Assembly: GCA_003671025.1 (NCBI GenBank) | Contig: QWPW01000004.1 | Coordinates: forward strand, 46,376-110,375 | Direction of reading: 5' to 3' | Source of the DNA: Planctomycetota bacterium | Lineage (GTDB): Bacteria > Planctomycetota > Phycisphaerae > Phycisphaerales > SM1A02 | Length of the DNA: 64,000 nt | In this document: positions 51,578-61,900 of the stretch, in pieces | How the letters are laid out: each line of letters opens with the position of its first letter | Numbering within the stretch: the stretch's first letter is position 1 | Made by a program: the position numbers and the translations under genes | Notes under the pieces: model-generated | The model's database searches: none | The model's input: the letters and a program-made list of their open reading frames with translations, nothing else | What the model was told of the DNA's origin: nothing

Positions 51578-51670
51578 GCGTTGGGCATTCTCGTTGCTGT
51601 GATGATGCGGTCTCATTGCAGCTCTTGCGCGCAGTAGCCCGCACGCTCAGAGTTGTATGCTGCGCAATCC

Positions 51671-52864
51671 ATGTCTCACCAAGCCACGCACAGCCACGCC
51701 GATTCCGCCAATTCTTCTGATCAACCCGCCGCGGCAAGTGTCGTGAGCCCCGCAACGGTGGTCGGCCCCGCGGACACGATTCGCGGTGAGAGCGTCACCT
51801 TCCTCAAAGAACTTCTCGACACTCCAAGCCCGTCGGGATTCGAGCGTGAAGGTCAACGCGTGTGGCTCAATTACGCGCGCGGCTTCGCGAGCAAGACTTG
51901 GAACGACGCGTACAACAACTGCTTCGCCTCCATCGGTCCCGAAGGCAAAGGCGTTCCCACCATCGCGATTTGCGGGCACGCCGACGAAATTGGTTTGATG
52001 GTCAATCACTTCGACGAGAAGGGATTCGTCTACTGCAAGGCCATCGGCGGCATCGACATCACTTCGATTGTGGGCAAGCGCGTGCGCTTCAACTCCACCG
52101 TTGCTGGTGTGATCAATCCGGTGATTGGACTGATCGGCGCCACCGCGATTCATCTGCAAGACAAAGCCAACGAGGGCAAAGTGCGCAAGTTGCACGAGCT
52201 CTTCATCGACATCGGCGCGTCCACGGCGGACGAAGCGAAATCGAAACTCGCCATCGGTGATGCAGGCGTGTTTCTCGATGGATTCATGCAGCTCACCGAG
52301 GACATCATCGTTGCGCGCGCGCTCGACAATCGCATCGGCACATGGATCGCCGCCGAAGCGCTGCGTCTAATTGCCGCGCGCAAAGACGAACTCAAGGTGC
52401 GCGTGGTCGCGGTGTCGACGGTGCAAGAAGAAGTTGGTCTTCGCGGAGCGCAGATGATTGCGCGCAGTCTCGCGCCCAACGTCGCACTCGTGACTGATGT
52501 GGGACACGCCACCGACAGCCCGGGCATCAATCACGCGCAGCACGGTTTGTCCAAACTCGCTGCGGGACCAAAGATCGCCATCGGCGGCGCGATGCAACCG
52601 GAAGTGGTCACGCGATTGGTGGAAGTCGCTGCATCACTCTCGATTCCGCTGCAACGCTCGGCAACGCCCGGCGGATCGGGAACCGACACCGATGCGATCT
52701 TCGTCAACGGCGGAATCCCCTGCGGACTCGTGTCACTTCCGATTCGCTACATGCACACCACTGTCGAGATGACCAGCCTGCGCGACCTCAATCGCATCGC
52801 CCATCTCTTCGCGGGATTTGCGCTGTCGATGAAGGCAGATGACACGTTCACGCCAACACTGTGA
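51671..52864 (+). CDS. M42 family aminopeptidase (glutamyl/lysyl aminopeptidase-like)
   Basis: Cytoplasmic zinc or cobalt aminopeptidase of 397 residues. The M42 motifs are in order: metal ligand block ICGHADEIGLMV (about 101-112), ALDNRIGTW (about 217-225), the catalytic Glu pair TVQEEVGLRGA (about 253-263), DVGHATDSPGI (about 277-287) and the last ligand in SLPIRYMHTTVEM. It forms large tetrahedral complexes in known members. An N-terminal extension (about 1-40) is Ala/Ser/His-rich and not conserved. ATG 51671 is used; a TTG at 51653 is less likely. Convergent with dapL, separated by 42 bp. Confidence 0.93.
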   Translation: MSHQATHSHADSANSSDQPAAASVVSPATVVGPADTIRGESVTFLKELLDTPSPSGFEREGQRVWLNYARGFASKTWNDAYNNCFASIGPEGKGVPTIAICGHADEIGLMVNHFDEKGFVYCKAIGGIDITSIVGKRVRFNSTVAGVINPVIGLIGATAIHLQDKANEGKVRKLHELFIDIGASTADEAKSKLAIGDAGVFLDGFMQLTEDIIVARALDNRIGTWIAAEALRLIAARKDELKVRVVAVSTVQEEVGLRGAQMIARSLAPNVALVTDVGHATDSPGINHAQHGLSKLAAGPKIAIGGAMQPEVVTRLVEVAASLSIPLQRSATPGGSGTDTDAIFVNGGIPCGLVSLPIRYMHTTVEMTSLRDLNRIAHLFAGFALSMKADDTFTPTL

Positions 52865-52873
52865 CAGCGTGAA

Positions 52874-52895
52874 CGTCGCGCAATGCAACGCGACG
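52874..52895. terminator. Possible weak hairpin between M42 and dapL
   Basis: A 7-bp inverted repeat CGTCGCG/CGCGACG with an 8-nt loop sits in the 42-bp gap of the convergent genes. There is no T tract. It may slow convergent transcription but is not a confident terminator. Confidence 0.3.
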
Positions 52896-52906
52896 CGCGT
52901 GCAGTT

Positions 52907-54208
52907 TCACACGGGCTCGAGTGCTTGCAATTGCTCGCTGCGTTGCAAGTTGCCGAGGCGACGCACAACCTCTTCGACATTGGCGCGCGAGTTGAACGCC
53001 GAGATCCGAAAGTAACCTTCGCCGCAGCGACCAAAGCCTGCGCCCGGAGTCGTGACCACCCGCGCCTCGCGCAAGAGTCGATCGAAGAACTGCCAACTGT
53101 CGTAGCCCGCTGGAGTCTTGCACCAGACATAGGGTGCGTTCTCGCCGCCCCATGTTTTCCAGCCGAGTTGCATCGCGCCCTCGCGAAGAATGCGCGCGTT
53201 TTCCATATAGAAATCAACCAGCGCGCCCACTTGCGCGCGTCCTTCTGCGCTGTACAAACTTTCGGCGGCGCGCTGCACGGCGTAACTCACTCCATTGGAG
53301 CGCGTGTTCCATCGACGCATCCACAGCGGATGCAACGCGACGGCTACTCCCGCGCGCGTGTATGCCATGACCGACTTAGGCAACACGGTGTAGCCGCAGC
53401 GCACGCCAGTGAATCCACCTGACTTGGAAAAACTGCGGAACTCAATCGCGCAATCACGCGCGCCAGGAATCTCGTACACCGAACGCGGTGCGTCGGCGTC
53501 GCGGTTGTACGCCTCATACGCGGCATCCCAAAACAGCAGCGCGCGATGCTTGCGCGCATACGCAACCCATGCGGTCAATCGCGCGCGATCCATCACCGTG
53601 CCCGTTGGGTTGTTGGGGCTGCACAGATAGATGACGTCAGGCGCAGGCACGCGCGCGCCCGATGCATCCGTCGCATCATCAGAAGGAACATCCGCGAGAA
53701 ATCCGTTCGCTTCGTGACACGCGAGGTAGGTGATGCCCTCGTATCCGCCGCCGGCCATCGCTGCGCCCGCATTGCCAAACATCACGTTGGCATCGACGTA
53801 GACGGGATACACAGGATCAGTGACTGCGAGGCGATTTCCCGCGCCGAGGATTTCGAGAATGCTGCCGCAATCGCCCTTGGAACCATCAGAGAGAAAGATT
53901 TCATCGTCGGCCACATCGAGTCCACGCGAACGAAAATCTCCCTGTGCAATCGCGCCACGCACGGAGTCGTATCCACTGCCCGGACCGTAGCCCTTGAAGG
54001 TCGCGCGATCGGCCAGTTCATCAGTTGCTTGATGCATCGCTTGCACTGCGCATTGCGGCAGCGCTTCGGTGACATCACCGATACCGCAGCGAATAATCTC
54101 GCGCGCGACATCGGGGCGCTCTGCGGCAAATGCGGCGACGCGACGAGCGATTTCGGGAAAGAGGTAACCAGCGGAGAGCTTGAGGTAGTGTTCGTTGACG
54201 AAGGCCAT
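52907..54208 (-). CDS. dapL: LL-diaminopimelate aminotransferase
   Basis: PLP-dependent enzyme of 433 residues that turns tetrahydrodipicolinate into LL-DAP for lysine and peptidoglycan. Diagnostic segments: LSAGYLFPEIARR (11-23), CGIGDVTEALP (41-51), GYGPGSGYDSVRGAIA (73-88), SDGSKGDCGSILEILG, DPVYPVYVDANV, CSPNNPTGTVMDR, and the Schiff-base Lys 262 in RSFSKSGGFTGVRCGY. The start is ATG 54208, because the frame upstream to 54889 overlaps the divergent methyltransferase gene and lacks family residues. A TACATT -10-like hexamer occurs about 35-40 bases upstream. An Ala/Asp-rich insertion (DDATDASGARVPAPD) at about 177-191 is longer than in typical DapL. Use of DapL fits a planctomycete. Confidence 0.95.
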   Translation of the reverse strand: MAFVNEHYLKLSAGYLFPEIARRVAAFAAERPDVAREIIRCGIGDVTEALPQCAVQAMHQATDELADRATFKGYGPGSGYDSVRGAIAQGDFRSRGLDVADDEIFLSDGSKGDCGSILEILGAGNRLAVTDPVYPVYVDANVMFGNAGAAMAGGGYEGITYLACHEANGFLADVPSDDATDASGARVPAPDVIYLCSPNNPTGTVMDRARLTAWVAYARKHRALLFWDAAYEAYNRDADAPRSVYEIPGARDCAIEFRSFSKSGGFTGVRCGYTVLPKSVMAYTRAGVAVALHPLWMRRWNTRSNGVSYAVQRAAESLYSAEGRAQVGALVDFYMENARILREGAMQLGWKTWGGENAPYVWCKTPAGYDSWQFFDRLLREARVVTTPGAGFGRCGEGYFRISAFNSRANVEEVVRRLGNLQRSEQLQALEPV

Positions 54209-54337
54209 GTGAAGTCTCGTGTGTGCTTCGAGCGAGTCTCGCGGAAAGTCGGGAACGCGCGAATGTACGGGGAAATGTGCGACGACTGCGTTGCTGCTGA
54301 TCGCGCGTTTGTCTTGTCGCGGTAACATTCGCGTTCC

Positions 54338-55003
54338 GTGTTTGAATTCTTTTCCGAAGCCCTGCGCAACCTCCGTCACACCGGATCTCTGTGGCCATCG
54401 TCGCCCATCTTGGCGCGCACGATGACTGAGTCGATCTCGCGCATCGAAGGCAAGCGCCGAGTGCTCGAAGTTGGTCCAGGCACGGGACCGTTTACCAAGG
54501 CGATTCTGCGGAAATTGCGCGCGGGCGATCAGTTTGATCTCGTCGAGATCAACGAGAAGTTCTGCCGTCTGCTCGAGCGCGAAGTGCTTGGGCCTTACCG
54601 CGCGCGTCACCCCAATGTCATCGTGCGCCTTCACTGCGCGCCCATCGAAGACGCGCCGTTGTCTGGTCCCTACGACGTCATCGTGTGCGGATTGCCGTTT
54701 AACAATTTTCCGCCCAAACTCATGCGCTCGATCTTTCGTCGCATGTTTGCGTTGCTCGCTCCGCGCGGAGAAGTCGTCTACTTCGAATACGCCGGCGTGC
54801 GCGTGATAAAGGGACCAGTGTCCAACAGTGCGGGTCGCGCGCAACTCAAGCGCATCGACACCATTGGTAAGACCTTGCGTCGCAAGCACGAAGGCAAGAC
54901 GAAGCTCGTGTTGGGCAACTTTCCGCCCGCGATCGCATATCGCCTCAAGGCTGCCAAGAGTGAGACCAAGACTGCGGCCAAGACTGCAGCGAAGCGCGCG
55001 TAA
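54338..55003 (+). CDS. Class I SAM-dependent methyltransferase, PmtA-like
   Basis: Methyltransferase of 221 residues. The AdoMet-binding motif I is VLEVGPGTGPFTKAIL (about 42-57), followed by FDLVEINEKFC and VIVCGLPFNNFPP (about 112-124), similar to phospholipid N-methyltransferases and rRNA adenine dimethylase-like proteins. I favour a lipid methyltransferase such as PmtA because of the GLPFNNFP segment, but small-molecule or RNA substrates are possible. The C-terminus is a Lys/Ala/Thr-rich tail (KTAAKTAAKRA). The GTG start at 54338 is divergent from dapL with about 130 bp between. A dockerin-like gene follows on the same strand. TAACAT ends 9 nt before the start. Confidence 0.78.
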   Translation: MFEFFSEALRNLRHTGSLWPSSPILARTMTESISRIEGKRRVLEVGPGTGPFTKAILRKLRAGDQFDLVEINEKFCRLLEREVLGPYRARHPNVIVRLHCAPIEDAPLSGPYDVIVCGLPFNNFPPKLMRSIFRRMFALLAPRGEVVYFEYAGVRVIKGPVSNSAGRAQLKRIDTIGKTLRRKHEGKTKLVLGNFPPAIAYRLKAAKSETKTAAKTAAKRA

Positions 55004-55032
55004 TCACGCAACATGCGCGCCGAAGTTTGACT

Positions 55033-55060
55033 TTGAGATCGCGCGCCCGTGAGATAACAT
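55033..55060 (+). promoter_or_regulatory. Candidate promoter TTGAGA-N16-TAACAT, 6 nt before dockerin-like gene
   Basis: TTGAGA (55033-55038) and TAACAT (55055-55060) are separated by 16 bp, and the -10 element ends 6 nt before ATG 55067. This is the best candidate for a complete sigma70-type, possibly leaderless, promoter in the window. Confidence 0.55.
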
Positions 55061-55066
55061 CAAGCG

Positions 55067-55798
55067 ATGCGCCACTCACGAACACTCGCGTTTACCGCCG
55101 CTCTCGTAATCACAGCGACCGCCTCCGCAGCGGTGGTCTACACCACCTTGGGCCCGTTTGGCGGATTCCTCGGCTTGTGGGGCACGGATCTATTTGTCTC
55201 TCAATCAGCGGCGGCGCGCTTTATTCCTGCGAGCAGCCACACCTTCGACAATGCGAAGTTTTGGTTGATGAATAACGCGCGATCAACCTACGGAAACGTG
55301 GTGGTGCGACTCGAACTTGACGCGTCTGAAGTCGGCATGGGCACGATTTCGCGTCCCAGTGGCATCGCGTTGGAGTCGTGGAGTTTCAACATTCAAACGC
55401 TCGGTTGGAATCCCGTGCAACACACGATGACCAGCGCGACCCACCCGATTCTGCGTGCCGGTCGCAAGTATTGGATCGTCGCATCGAGCAACGCTGCGGG
55501 CGGCAACAACCCGGTGTGGAATTTCGCCAGCGAAGGAACGGGATTCACCGCGGTGACACAAGCAAACGGAACCTGGTCTGCCGGAAGCGGCGCTGCGTTG
55601 ACGCTCACCGTCAACGGAACTCTCGGCGCTCCGACTGCGGGTGATGTCAATCGCGATGGCGTTGTGAACGCAACCGACCTTGCCGCCCTGCTTGCGCAAT
55701 GGGGCGCGCTGCAACCATTCGCGGGTGATGCCGACGTAAATCAGAACGGTTTCGTCGACTCGGCCGACCTTGCTGCCTTGCTTTCTGCGTGGCAATAA
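55067..55798 (+). CDS. Secreted protein with C-terminal dockerin-like calcium loops
   Basis: Exported protein of 243 residues. The signal peptide covers about 1-22 (ALVITATASA). The middle (about 25-170) is all-beta in pattern (VVVRLELDASEVGMG, ALESWSFNIQ, RKYWIVASSN), resembling choice-of-anchor or carbohydrate-binding-like domains. The last 60 residues contain two calcium-loop repeats: DVNRDGVVNATDLAALLAQWG (in part) and DVNQNGFVDSADLAALLSAWQ (in part), the dockerin-like pair also found in the genes at 9416 and 16106. Such tails may anchor proteins outside the cell; the receptor is unknown. Divergent in style from its neighbour but same strand. Confidence 0.82.
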   Translation: MRHSRTLAFTAALVITATASAAVVYTTLGPFGGFLGLWGTDLFVSQSAAARFIPASSHTFDNAKFWLMNNARSTYGNVVVRLELDASEVGMGTISRPSGIALESWSFNIQTLGWNPVQHTMTSATHPILRAGRKYWIVASSNAAGGNNPVWNFASEGTGFTAVTQANGTWSAGSGAALTLTVNGTLGAPTAGDVNRDGVVNATDLAALLAQWGALQPFAGDADVNQNGFVDSADLAALLSAWQ

Positions 55799-55872
55799 GT
55801 GCCCGCCGGCGACTTGCACCGCGCAGCCACGAAACTGCTTGAAAACAAGCATTGTGCTAGTGTGCAATTCTG

Positions 55873-57540
55873 ATGCTGACTCTTCTCTTGGACCCAAAAT
55901 CGCGCTTGCGCGTCAGTGGATTTCTTCGTGACTCAAACCCCGCGCGCGTCGTGTGTGCATCACTGCTCACACTGTCCATCGCGAGCTGCAAAGTTGGTCC
56001 CAACTTTGAGCCGCCCCAGGCGGCGGAATATGGCGAGCCGCCCGTGTTCACTCCGCCGGAGATGACGGCCGCGGAAGTCGCGACAGATGCGACTGCCGCA
56101 AGCACGGGCGACGCAAACGTCGCAACCAACGACGCGGCCACTGCTGCGGTCGAGCCGATCAATCTCGATCACTGGTGGTCGCGCTTCAACGATCCCGTCC
56201 TCGATCAACTCATCCTCAAAGCGGATATGTGCAACACGTCGGTGGCGGTCGCGCTCTCCAACGTGCGCCTTGCGCAAGCCAATCTCGGCGTGACTGAATC
56301 GGAGCTTTGGCCGAATATTGCGGCGGGCGCGGGCTACAAACGCGTGCAACAAAACTTTTCGCAGATTGCCGCGACAGGAATCGATCTCGCTCCATACGAC
56401 GCATACAGCTACGGACTTTCGTTGCCCGCGTGGGAGATTGATTTGTGGGGCCGCATCGCGCGTTCGATCGAGAGTTCGACGGCGGACATGCGCGCATCGG
56501 TCGACGATCTGCGCAGTGCCATGACTTCGATTCGCGCGCAAGTCGCGACCTCGTATGTTGGACTGCGCACGCTGCAAGCGCGACTCGATGTGCTCGACGC
56601 GAGCATCGCGAATTTGCAGTCAGTTGTCGATCTTTCCGCGCAAAAATACGCCAGCGGAACGGTCACCGCGCTCGACTTCAATCAAGCGCAATCGAATCTC
56701 GATCTGCAAAGCGCAGAGATTCCCCAACTGCGCAGCAGCATGGCGAGCGCGATCGGGCAACTGGCCACGCTGTGCGGCACGACTTCGAAAGAGATGACCG
56801 CGCTGTTGGGCGAGCAACGCGCGGTGCCCATGGGACCCGATTCAATTCCGGTGGGTGTGCCCGCATCGTTGCTTGAGCGTCGCGCGGATCTGCGCGCCGC
56901 GAGCGAGAATTACGCGGCAGCCGTCGCGACGATCGGTGCCGCAGAGGCGCAGAATTATCCCGCGCTCACGTTGGCGGGCGACTTCAGCATCTCCGCGACA
57001 TCGCTGAGCGGACTCGGCGATTGGTCGAACAAGGCGTACAGCTTCGGGCCTTCACTCAGCTTGCCGCTGTTCAATGGTTGGCGCATCTCCTCGCAGATCA
57101 ATGCGGCGAAAGCGAACACCGAACTCAAGTTCAATGTGTGGCGCGGTGTGCTCATTCGCGCGATTGGTGAAGTCGAAACATCGATCGCGACGCTCGCGTT
57201 TGCACGCGACTCTGATCGGCGACTGACCAAAGCGGTGGCGAGTTCGACCGACACCTATCGCCTCGCGAAGTTGCAATACGACTCGGGCACCACGCAGTTG
57301 GAAAATTTGCTCGACGCGCAGAACAACATGCTTTCTGCGGAAGACTCGCTAGCGCAATCGCGCGGACTTGTCGCACAGGGCATCGTTGAACTTTACAAAT
57401 CGCTCGGCGGCGGCTGGGAACAAGCGGTTCCCGTGATGTCCAATGCGAACAAAGAAGCGAAAGACGCGATCAAATCATCGCCCGCCGCAGCCAACGCAGA
57501 GAGTCCCATCGCTCGCGCAGAGTCGGGAGCATCGCAATGA
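55873..57540 (+). CDS. RND efflux outer-membrane factor (NodT/OprM family)
   Basis: Outer-membrane channel lipoprotein of 555 residues. The signal peptide has lipobox LSIASC (Cys 39). Mature segments include KVGPNFEPP at the N-terminus, WWSRFNDPVLDQLI, LPAWEIDLWGRI (about 178-189), and the repeated coiled-coil motifs of TolC/OprM proteins (LSAQKYASGTVTALDFNQAQ in part, LAKLQYDSGTTQLENLLDAQ in part). It is the first gene of a three-gene operon with an adaptor and an RND pump, in the order outer-membrane factor, adaptor, pump. An acidic/Ala insertion at about 55-95 is extra. The start at 55873 is preceded by TAGTGT 9 nt upstream. Confidence 0.93.
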   Translation: MLTLLLDPKSRLRVSGFLRDSNPARVVCASLLTLSIASCKVGPNFEPPQAAEYGEPPVFTPPEMTAAEVATDATAASTGDANVATNDAATAAVEPINLDHWWSRFNDPVLDQLILKADMCNTSVAVALSNVRLAQANLGVTESELWPNIAAGAGYKRVQQNFSQIAATGIDLAPYDAYSYGLSLPAWEIDLWGRIARSIESSTADMRASVDDLRSAMTSIRAQVATSYVGLRTLQARLDVLDASIANLQSVVDLSAQKYASGTVTALDFNQAQSNLDLQSAEIPQLRSSMASAIGQLATLCGTTSKEMTALLGEQRAVPMGPDSIPVGVPASLLERRADLRAASENYAAAVATIGAAEAQNYPALTLAGDFSISATSLSGLGDWSNKAYSFGPSLSLPLFNGWRISSQINAAKANTELKFNVWRGVLIRAIGEVETSIATLAFARDSDRRLTKAVASSTDTYRLAKLQYDSGTTQLENLLDAQNNMLSAEDSLAQSRGLVAQGIVELYKSLGGGWEQAVPVMSNANKEAKDAIKSSPAAANAESPIARAESGASQ

Positions 57541-57665
57541 ACATCGCTGACGACAGATCTATTCAACGCGGTGCGACCTCGACGCGTTCGACACACACAC
57601 TCGACAACCGACTCGCGACCACGCACCAATCACGCACTAATCCATTGAAACCCCAAGGCCACATC

Positions 57666-58991
57666 ATGCTCGCTGCTCGTCATGTCTCGCTCGCTGCCGT
57701 CGGCCTCGCCGCAAGCACATTGCTCTCTTGCGCAAAGCCGCCCGCAGTGCCCACTCTGCCCGACGCGTTGCCCATTCGCTCGGTGGTGGTCACGGCGGTG
57801 GACATCCCGCTGACACGCACGTATCCCGCAACCATCGCGTCGCCGCGCACCGTCGACATCAGCGCGCGCGTCAAAGGTTGGTTACTCAAACAGCCTAGCG
57901 TCGATGGCGCGCGTGTCGCGCAAGGTGCCGCGCTGTACGCGATTGATCCCACGCAGTACGAGATCGAGGTGGCTGCAGCGAAGGCATCGTTGGCGCAAGC
58001 CGTCGCGAACGCGGAGGTTGGTGCCGCAACCCTCGAGGGCGCGAACGCCCAAGTCATCTATCAGCAGCAAACATTCGATCGCAACAAAGACCTCGTGCCG
58101 ACGGGCGCGGTGAGCAAAGAGCGATTCGATCAAATCACTTCGCAGCTCGCGGAAGCGAAAGCTTCGGTCGCGCAAGCACAAGCGCAGATCGCTCTGGCAC
58201 AAGCGCAAGAGGCATCTGCCAATGCGCAACTGGCCAACGCGCAACTCAATCTTTCGTACTGCAGCGTGAGTAGTCCACTCGATGGATTGCTGGGCGCGTC
58301 GATGCAATATGAAGGTTCGTTGGTCGGCGGCACGGGAACCACCGAACTGAACACCGTGATCCAGACCGATCCGATGTGGGCGCAATTCAGTCCCTCGTCC
58401 AATGAGCTCAAGGGATTCAACGAGCGCATCGCGGCGGGCGAACTCGATGGCAGCGTGGCACTGGTGGGCACACTTCCCACCACCAGTGAAGGCCCGTCGA
58501 ATCGCAGCGCGCTCACTGCGCCAACCGTGGCGGGCAAGGTTGTGTTCGTGAACAGCACGGTGGGATCGACAACCTCAACCATCATGATGCGCGTGGAGTT
58601 CCCCAACCCCACAACATTGTTCCGTCCTGGCGCATACGCCGAAGTGACGCTCGATCTCGGCACCGATCACGACGCGATGGTCGTGCCGCAAACTGCGGTA
58701 TTTGCCCGTCAAACAGAGCTGTTTGTCTGGCGCGTCAAAGCCGACATGACCGTCGAGAGCGTGTTGGTTTCTGTTCGCACCCGCGCGAAAGACATGCTGG
58801 TCATCGAGTCGGGCGTTGCGATCGGTGATCGCATCGTGACCGAAGGCATCCAAAAACTTCGCGTGGGATCCAAGGTTGCCGAAGCTCCGGCATCGACTCA
58901 CTTCACGCCAACGACAAGCGCGACTGGTTCGACCACTGCTCCAGCAGCAGCTGCGCCCACAGCAGCCACCGCTCCAACGGGAAAGAAATAA
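57666..58991 (+). CDS. RND efflux periplasmic adaptor (membrane fusion lipoprotein)
   Basis: Membrane fusion protein of 441 residues, of the AcrA/MexA type. A lipoprotein signal (lipobox TLLSC, Cys 19) places the start at ATG 57666, with AAGG 8 nt upstream; a frame from 57537 overlaps the upstream stop (ATGA), but its first 43 residues are not signal-like. The hybrid parts are RTVDISARVKGWLLKQ (lipoyl-like), a long coiled coil (about 115-190, AEAKASVAQAQAQIALAQAQ), and the beta-barrel PTTLFRPGAYAEVTLDLG and DRIVTEGIQKLRVG. It links the inner-membrane pump to the outer-membrane factor. The last 30 residues are Ala/Thr/Pro-rich. It spans the operon centre. Confidence 0.92.
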   Translation: MLAARHVSLAAVGLAASTLLSCAKPPAVPTLPDALPIRSVVVTAVDIPLTRTYPATIASPRTVDISARVKGWLLKQPSVDGARVAQGAALYAIDPTQYEIEVAAAKASLAQAVANAEVGAATLEGANAQVIYQQQTFDRNKDLVPTGAVSKERFDQITSQLAEAKASVAQAQAQIALAQAQEASANAQLANAQLNLSYCSVSSPLDGLLGASMQYEGSLVGGTGTTELNTVIQTDPMWAQFSPSSNELKGFNERIAAGELDGSVALVGTLPTTSEGPSNRSALTAPTVAGKVVFVNSTVGSTTSTIMMRVEFPNPTTLFRPGAYAEVTLDLGTDHDAMVVPQTAVFARQTELFVWRVKADMTVESVLVSVRTRAKDMLVIESGVAIGDRIVTEGIQKLRVGSKVAEAPASTHFTPTTSATGSTTAPAAAAPTAATAPTGKK

Positions 58992-58997
58992 TCGCGC

Positions 58998-61900
58998 ATG
59001 TTTCGCTTCTTCATTGATCGACCGATCTTCGCGACTGTGATCGCACTCGTGATGACGCTTGCGGGCGTGATCTCTGCGTTCCTCCTTCCGATTGCGCAAT
59101 ACCCCAACATCGTGCCGCCGACGGTGCAAGTCACCGCGGTCTACAACGGCGCCGATGCGGAGACGGTGGCCGACACGGTCACGCTTCCGCTGGAACAACA
59201 GATCAACGGCGTTGAAGGCATGCTGTACATGTCGTCGACGTCGACCAACTCGGGCAACTCGACCATCGTCGTGACCTTTGAAGTTGGCTATGACCTCGAC
59301 ATCGCCGCAGTCGATGTGCTCTCGCGCGTGCAGCAGGCGACGCCGCAACTTCCCAAAGCGGTGCAAGCGCTGGGCGTCAATGTCACCAAGCAAGCGACCA
59401 GTCTCAATCTGGTGGTGAGTTTGACTGCGCCCAACGGCGAGTACGACAGCGGCTTCCTCTCCAATTACGCCGACATCATCGTGCAGCCCATTCTGCAGCG
59501 CGTCGATGGCGTGGGTAGTTTGACTATCTTCGGTCTGCAGCAATACGCCATGCGTGTGTGGTTGGATGCTGACAAGATGAGTCAGCTGGGCATCAGCTCC
59601 GAAGACGTGGTCGCAGCGGTGCAAGAACAAAACCTGCAAGCGTCGCTCGGTTCGATCGGCGCGGAGCCAAGCATTGGCCGACCAGGCACGACCCTCGCAA
59701 TCACGGCGCTGGGACGACTGAGCAGCACCGAAGATTTCAACAACATCATCGTCCGCACCGAAGCCAACGGCGCGATCGTGCGCATCAAAGATCTCGGTGA
59801 TGTCAAACTCGAGTCGTATCAGTACAACAGCACATCAACGCTCAACAATGGTGCCACGGGAACGATCGGCATCTATCAGCTCCCCACTGCCAACGCCTTC
59901 AATGTCGCGACCGACGTGCGCGAGGCGATGGAAAAGTTGCGCAGTCAGTTCCCGCCGGGACTGGAGTACGAAGTCACCTTCGACACGACGCTCTTTGTGT
60001 CGGCATCGCTGCATGACCTGGTGAAGACGCTCATCGAAGCAGGCGTGTTGGTGCTCATCACCATCTTCGTGTTCTTGCAATCGTTCCGCGCCACGCTGAT
60101 TCCCATGGTGGCGATTCCTGTGTCGATCATCGCAACCTTCGCCGCCATGATGGCGTTTGGTTTTTCGATCAACACACTCACGCTGCTGGGAATGGTGCTG
60201 GCCATCGGTCTGGTGGTGGATGACTCCATCATCGTGGTGGAGAACGTCTACCGACAACTGGAATCAGGCATAAAAGATCCGCGTGATGCCGCGGACGCTG
60301 CGATGAAAGAAGTGGGCGGACCGATCGTGGCCACGAGCTCGGTGTTGCTCGCGGTGTTCATCCCTGCAGCGATGATGCCAGGCATCACCGGTCAGCTGTA
60401 CAACCAGTTTGCGTTGACCATCGCGTTCTCCATCGCGTTCAGCATGATCAACTCGCTCACCTTGACGCCGGCACTGTGCGGCCTGTTGTTGCGCAAGCCT
60501 GAAGAAACCAAGTTCAAACCGTTCGTGCTCTTCAACAAGGGCTTCGACTTTGTGACGCATCACTACGCGAGTTTCGTGCGCGTGTTGTGCCGGCACTGGT
60601 ACGCGATGGTCGCGGTGTTCTTGCTCGGTAGCGCCGGCGTCTACCACTATCTCACCATCACGCCCACCGCCTTCATTCCCAATGAAGATCAGGGTTATTA
60701 CTTCGTCATCTTCAAGTTGCCACCGGGCGCGAGCTTGCTGCGCACGCAAGCGACGTCGACTGAGTTGCTCGAGATCGTCAAGCGCGACTCCGCTGTTGCG
60801 GATGTCGTTCAAATCAACGGTCTCAACTTCCTCACCAACGCGATGCAAACCAACTCTGGTCTGCTCATCGTGGTGCTGAAGAATTGGGATGACCGCAACG
60901 CCTTCACGGAAAACCTCGGCGCAATCATTCGTCGCGCCTATCTCCCGCTGCACGAGGTCGCGGAAGCGTCTGTGGAGGTGTTCCCACCGCCGCCGATTCC
61001 GGGCCTGGGCAGCGTTGGTGGTTTCCAGTTGCAACTGGAAGCCATCGGCGGCGACAACTTCCACGAGTTGTCGCAAGTGGCTGAGCAGTTCCTCGCCGAA
61101 GCCGCCAAGCGACCCGAACTCGCGCGCATGGCGACGCCGTTTTCGGACAGCGTTCCCATGATCTCGCTCGACATCGATCGCACGCGCGCGTATGCGCTGG
61201 GCATTTCGATGAACGACGTTTTCAACACGCTGGGACAGAATCTCGGTCAAGCATTCATCAACAACTTCAATTCGTTCGGCCAGGTTTACAACGTCATGAT
61301 TCAGAGCAGTGCCGCCGATCGCATGCAAGTGATCGACATCCTGCAACTTCATGTGCGCAACAATCAAGGCGAAGAAGTCCCCCTCGCGTCGTTTGCCTAT
61401 CCCCGCATCAAAACGGCGACCGACAACGCGACGCACTACAACCTCTACAACACGATTCAGATCAACGGCAGCACCGCGCCGGGATTCGGCTCGGGCGACT
61501 CCAACATTGCCATCGATGAAGTCGCCAAGGCCACGCTGCCCGAGGGTTACACCTACGAGTGGACGGGCACGACCTATCAAGAAGTGCTCGCGGGCAATCT
61601 TGCGCCGATCATCTTCGGATTGGCACTGGTCGCGATCTTCCTCTTGCTCGCCGCGCTGTACGAGAGTTGGTTGTTGCCGCTCAACGTGTTGCTTGCGGTG
61701 ACGTTTGCAGTGTTGGGCGCGATGATCGCGCTGCACATCACTCACCGAGCGCTTGATGTGTACGCGCAAATCGGATTGGTCATGTTGGTTGGACTGGCGG
61801 CGAAGAACGCGATTCTCATCGTGGAGTTCGCCAAAGTTCGCGCCGACACGGGCGAGTCGGTGATCGACGCGGCCAGCGAAGCATCACGACTGCGTTTGCG

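Noticed and set aside
54209..54889. Upstream part of the long dapL frame
   Set aside because: Overlaps the divergent methyltransferase gene; no DapL residues there; a good ATG exists at 54208.
60264..61769. A 501-codon minus-strand frame inside the RND pump gene
   Set aside because: The pump frame has all AcrB motifs; the antisense translation is Arg/His-rich and meaningless.
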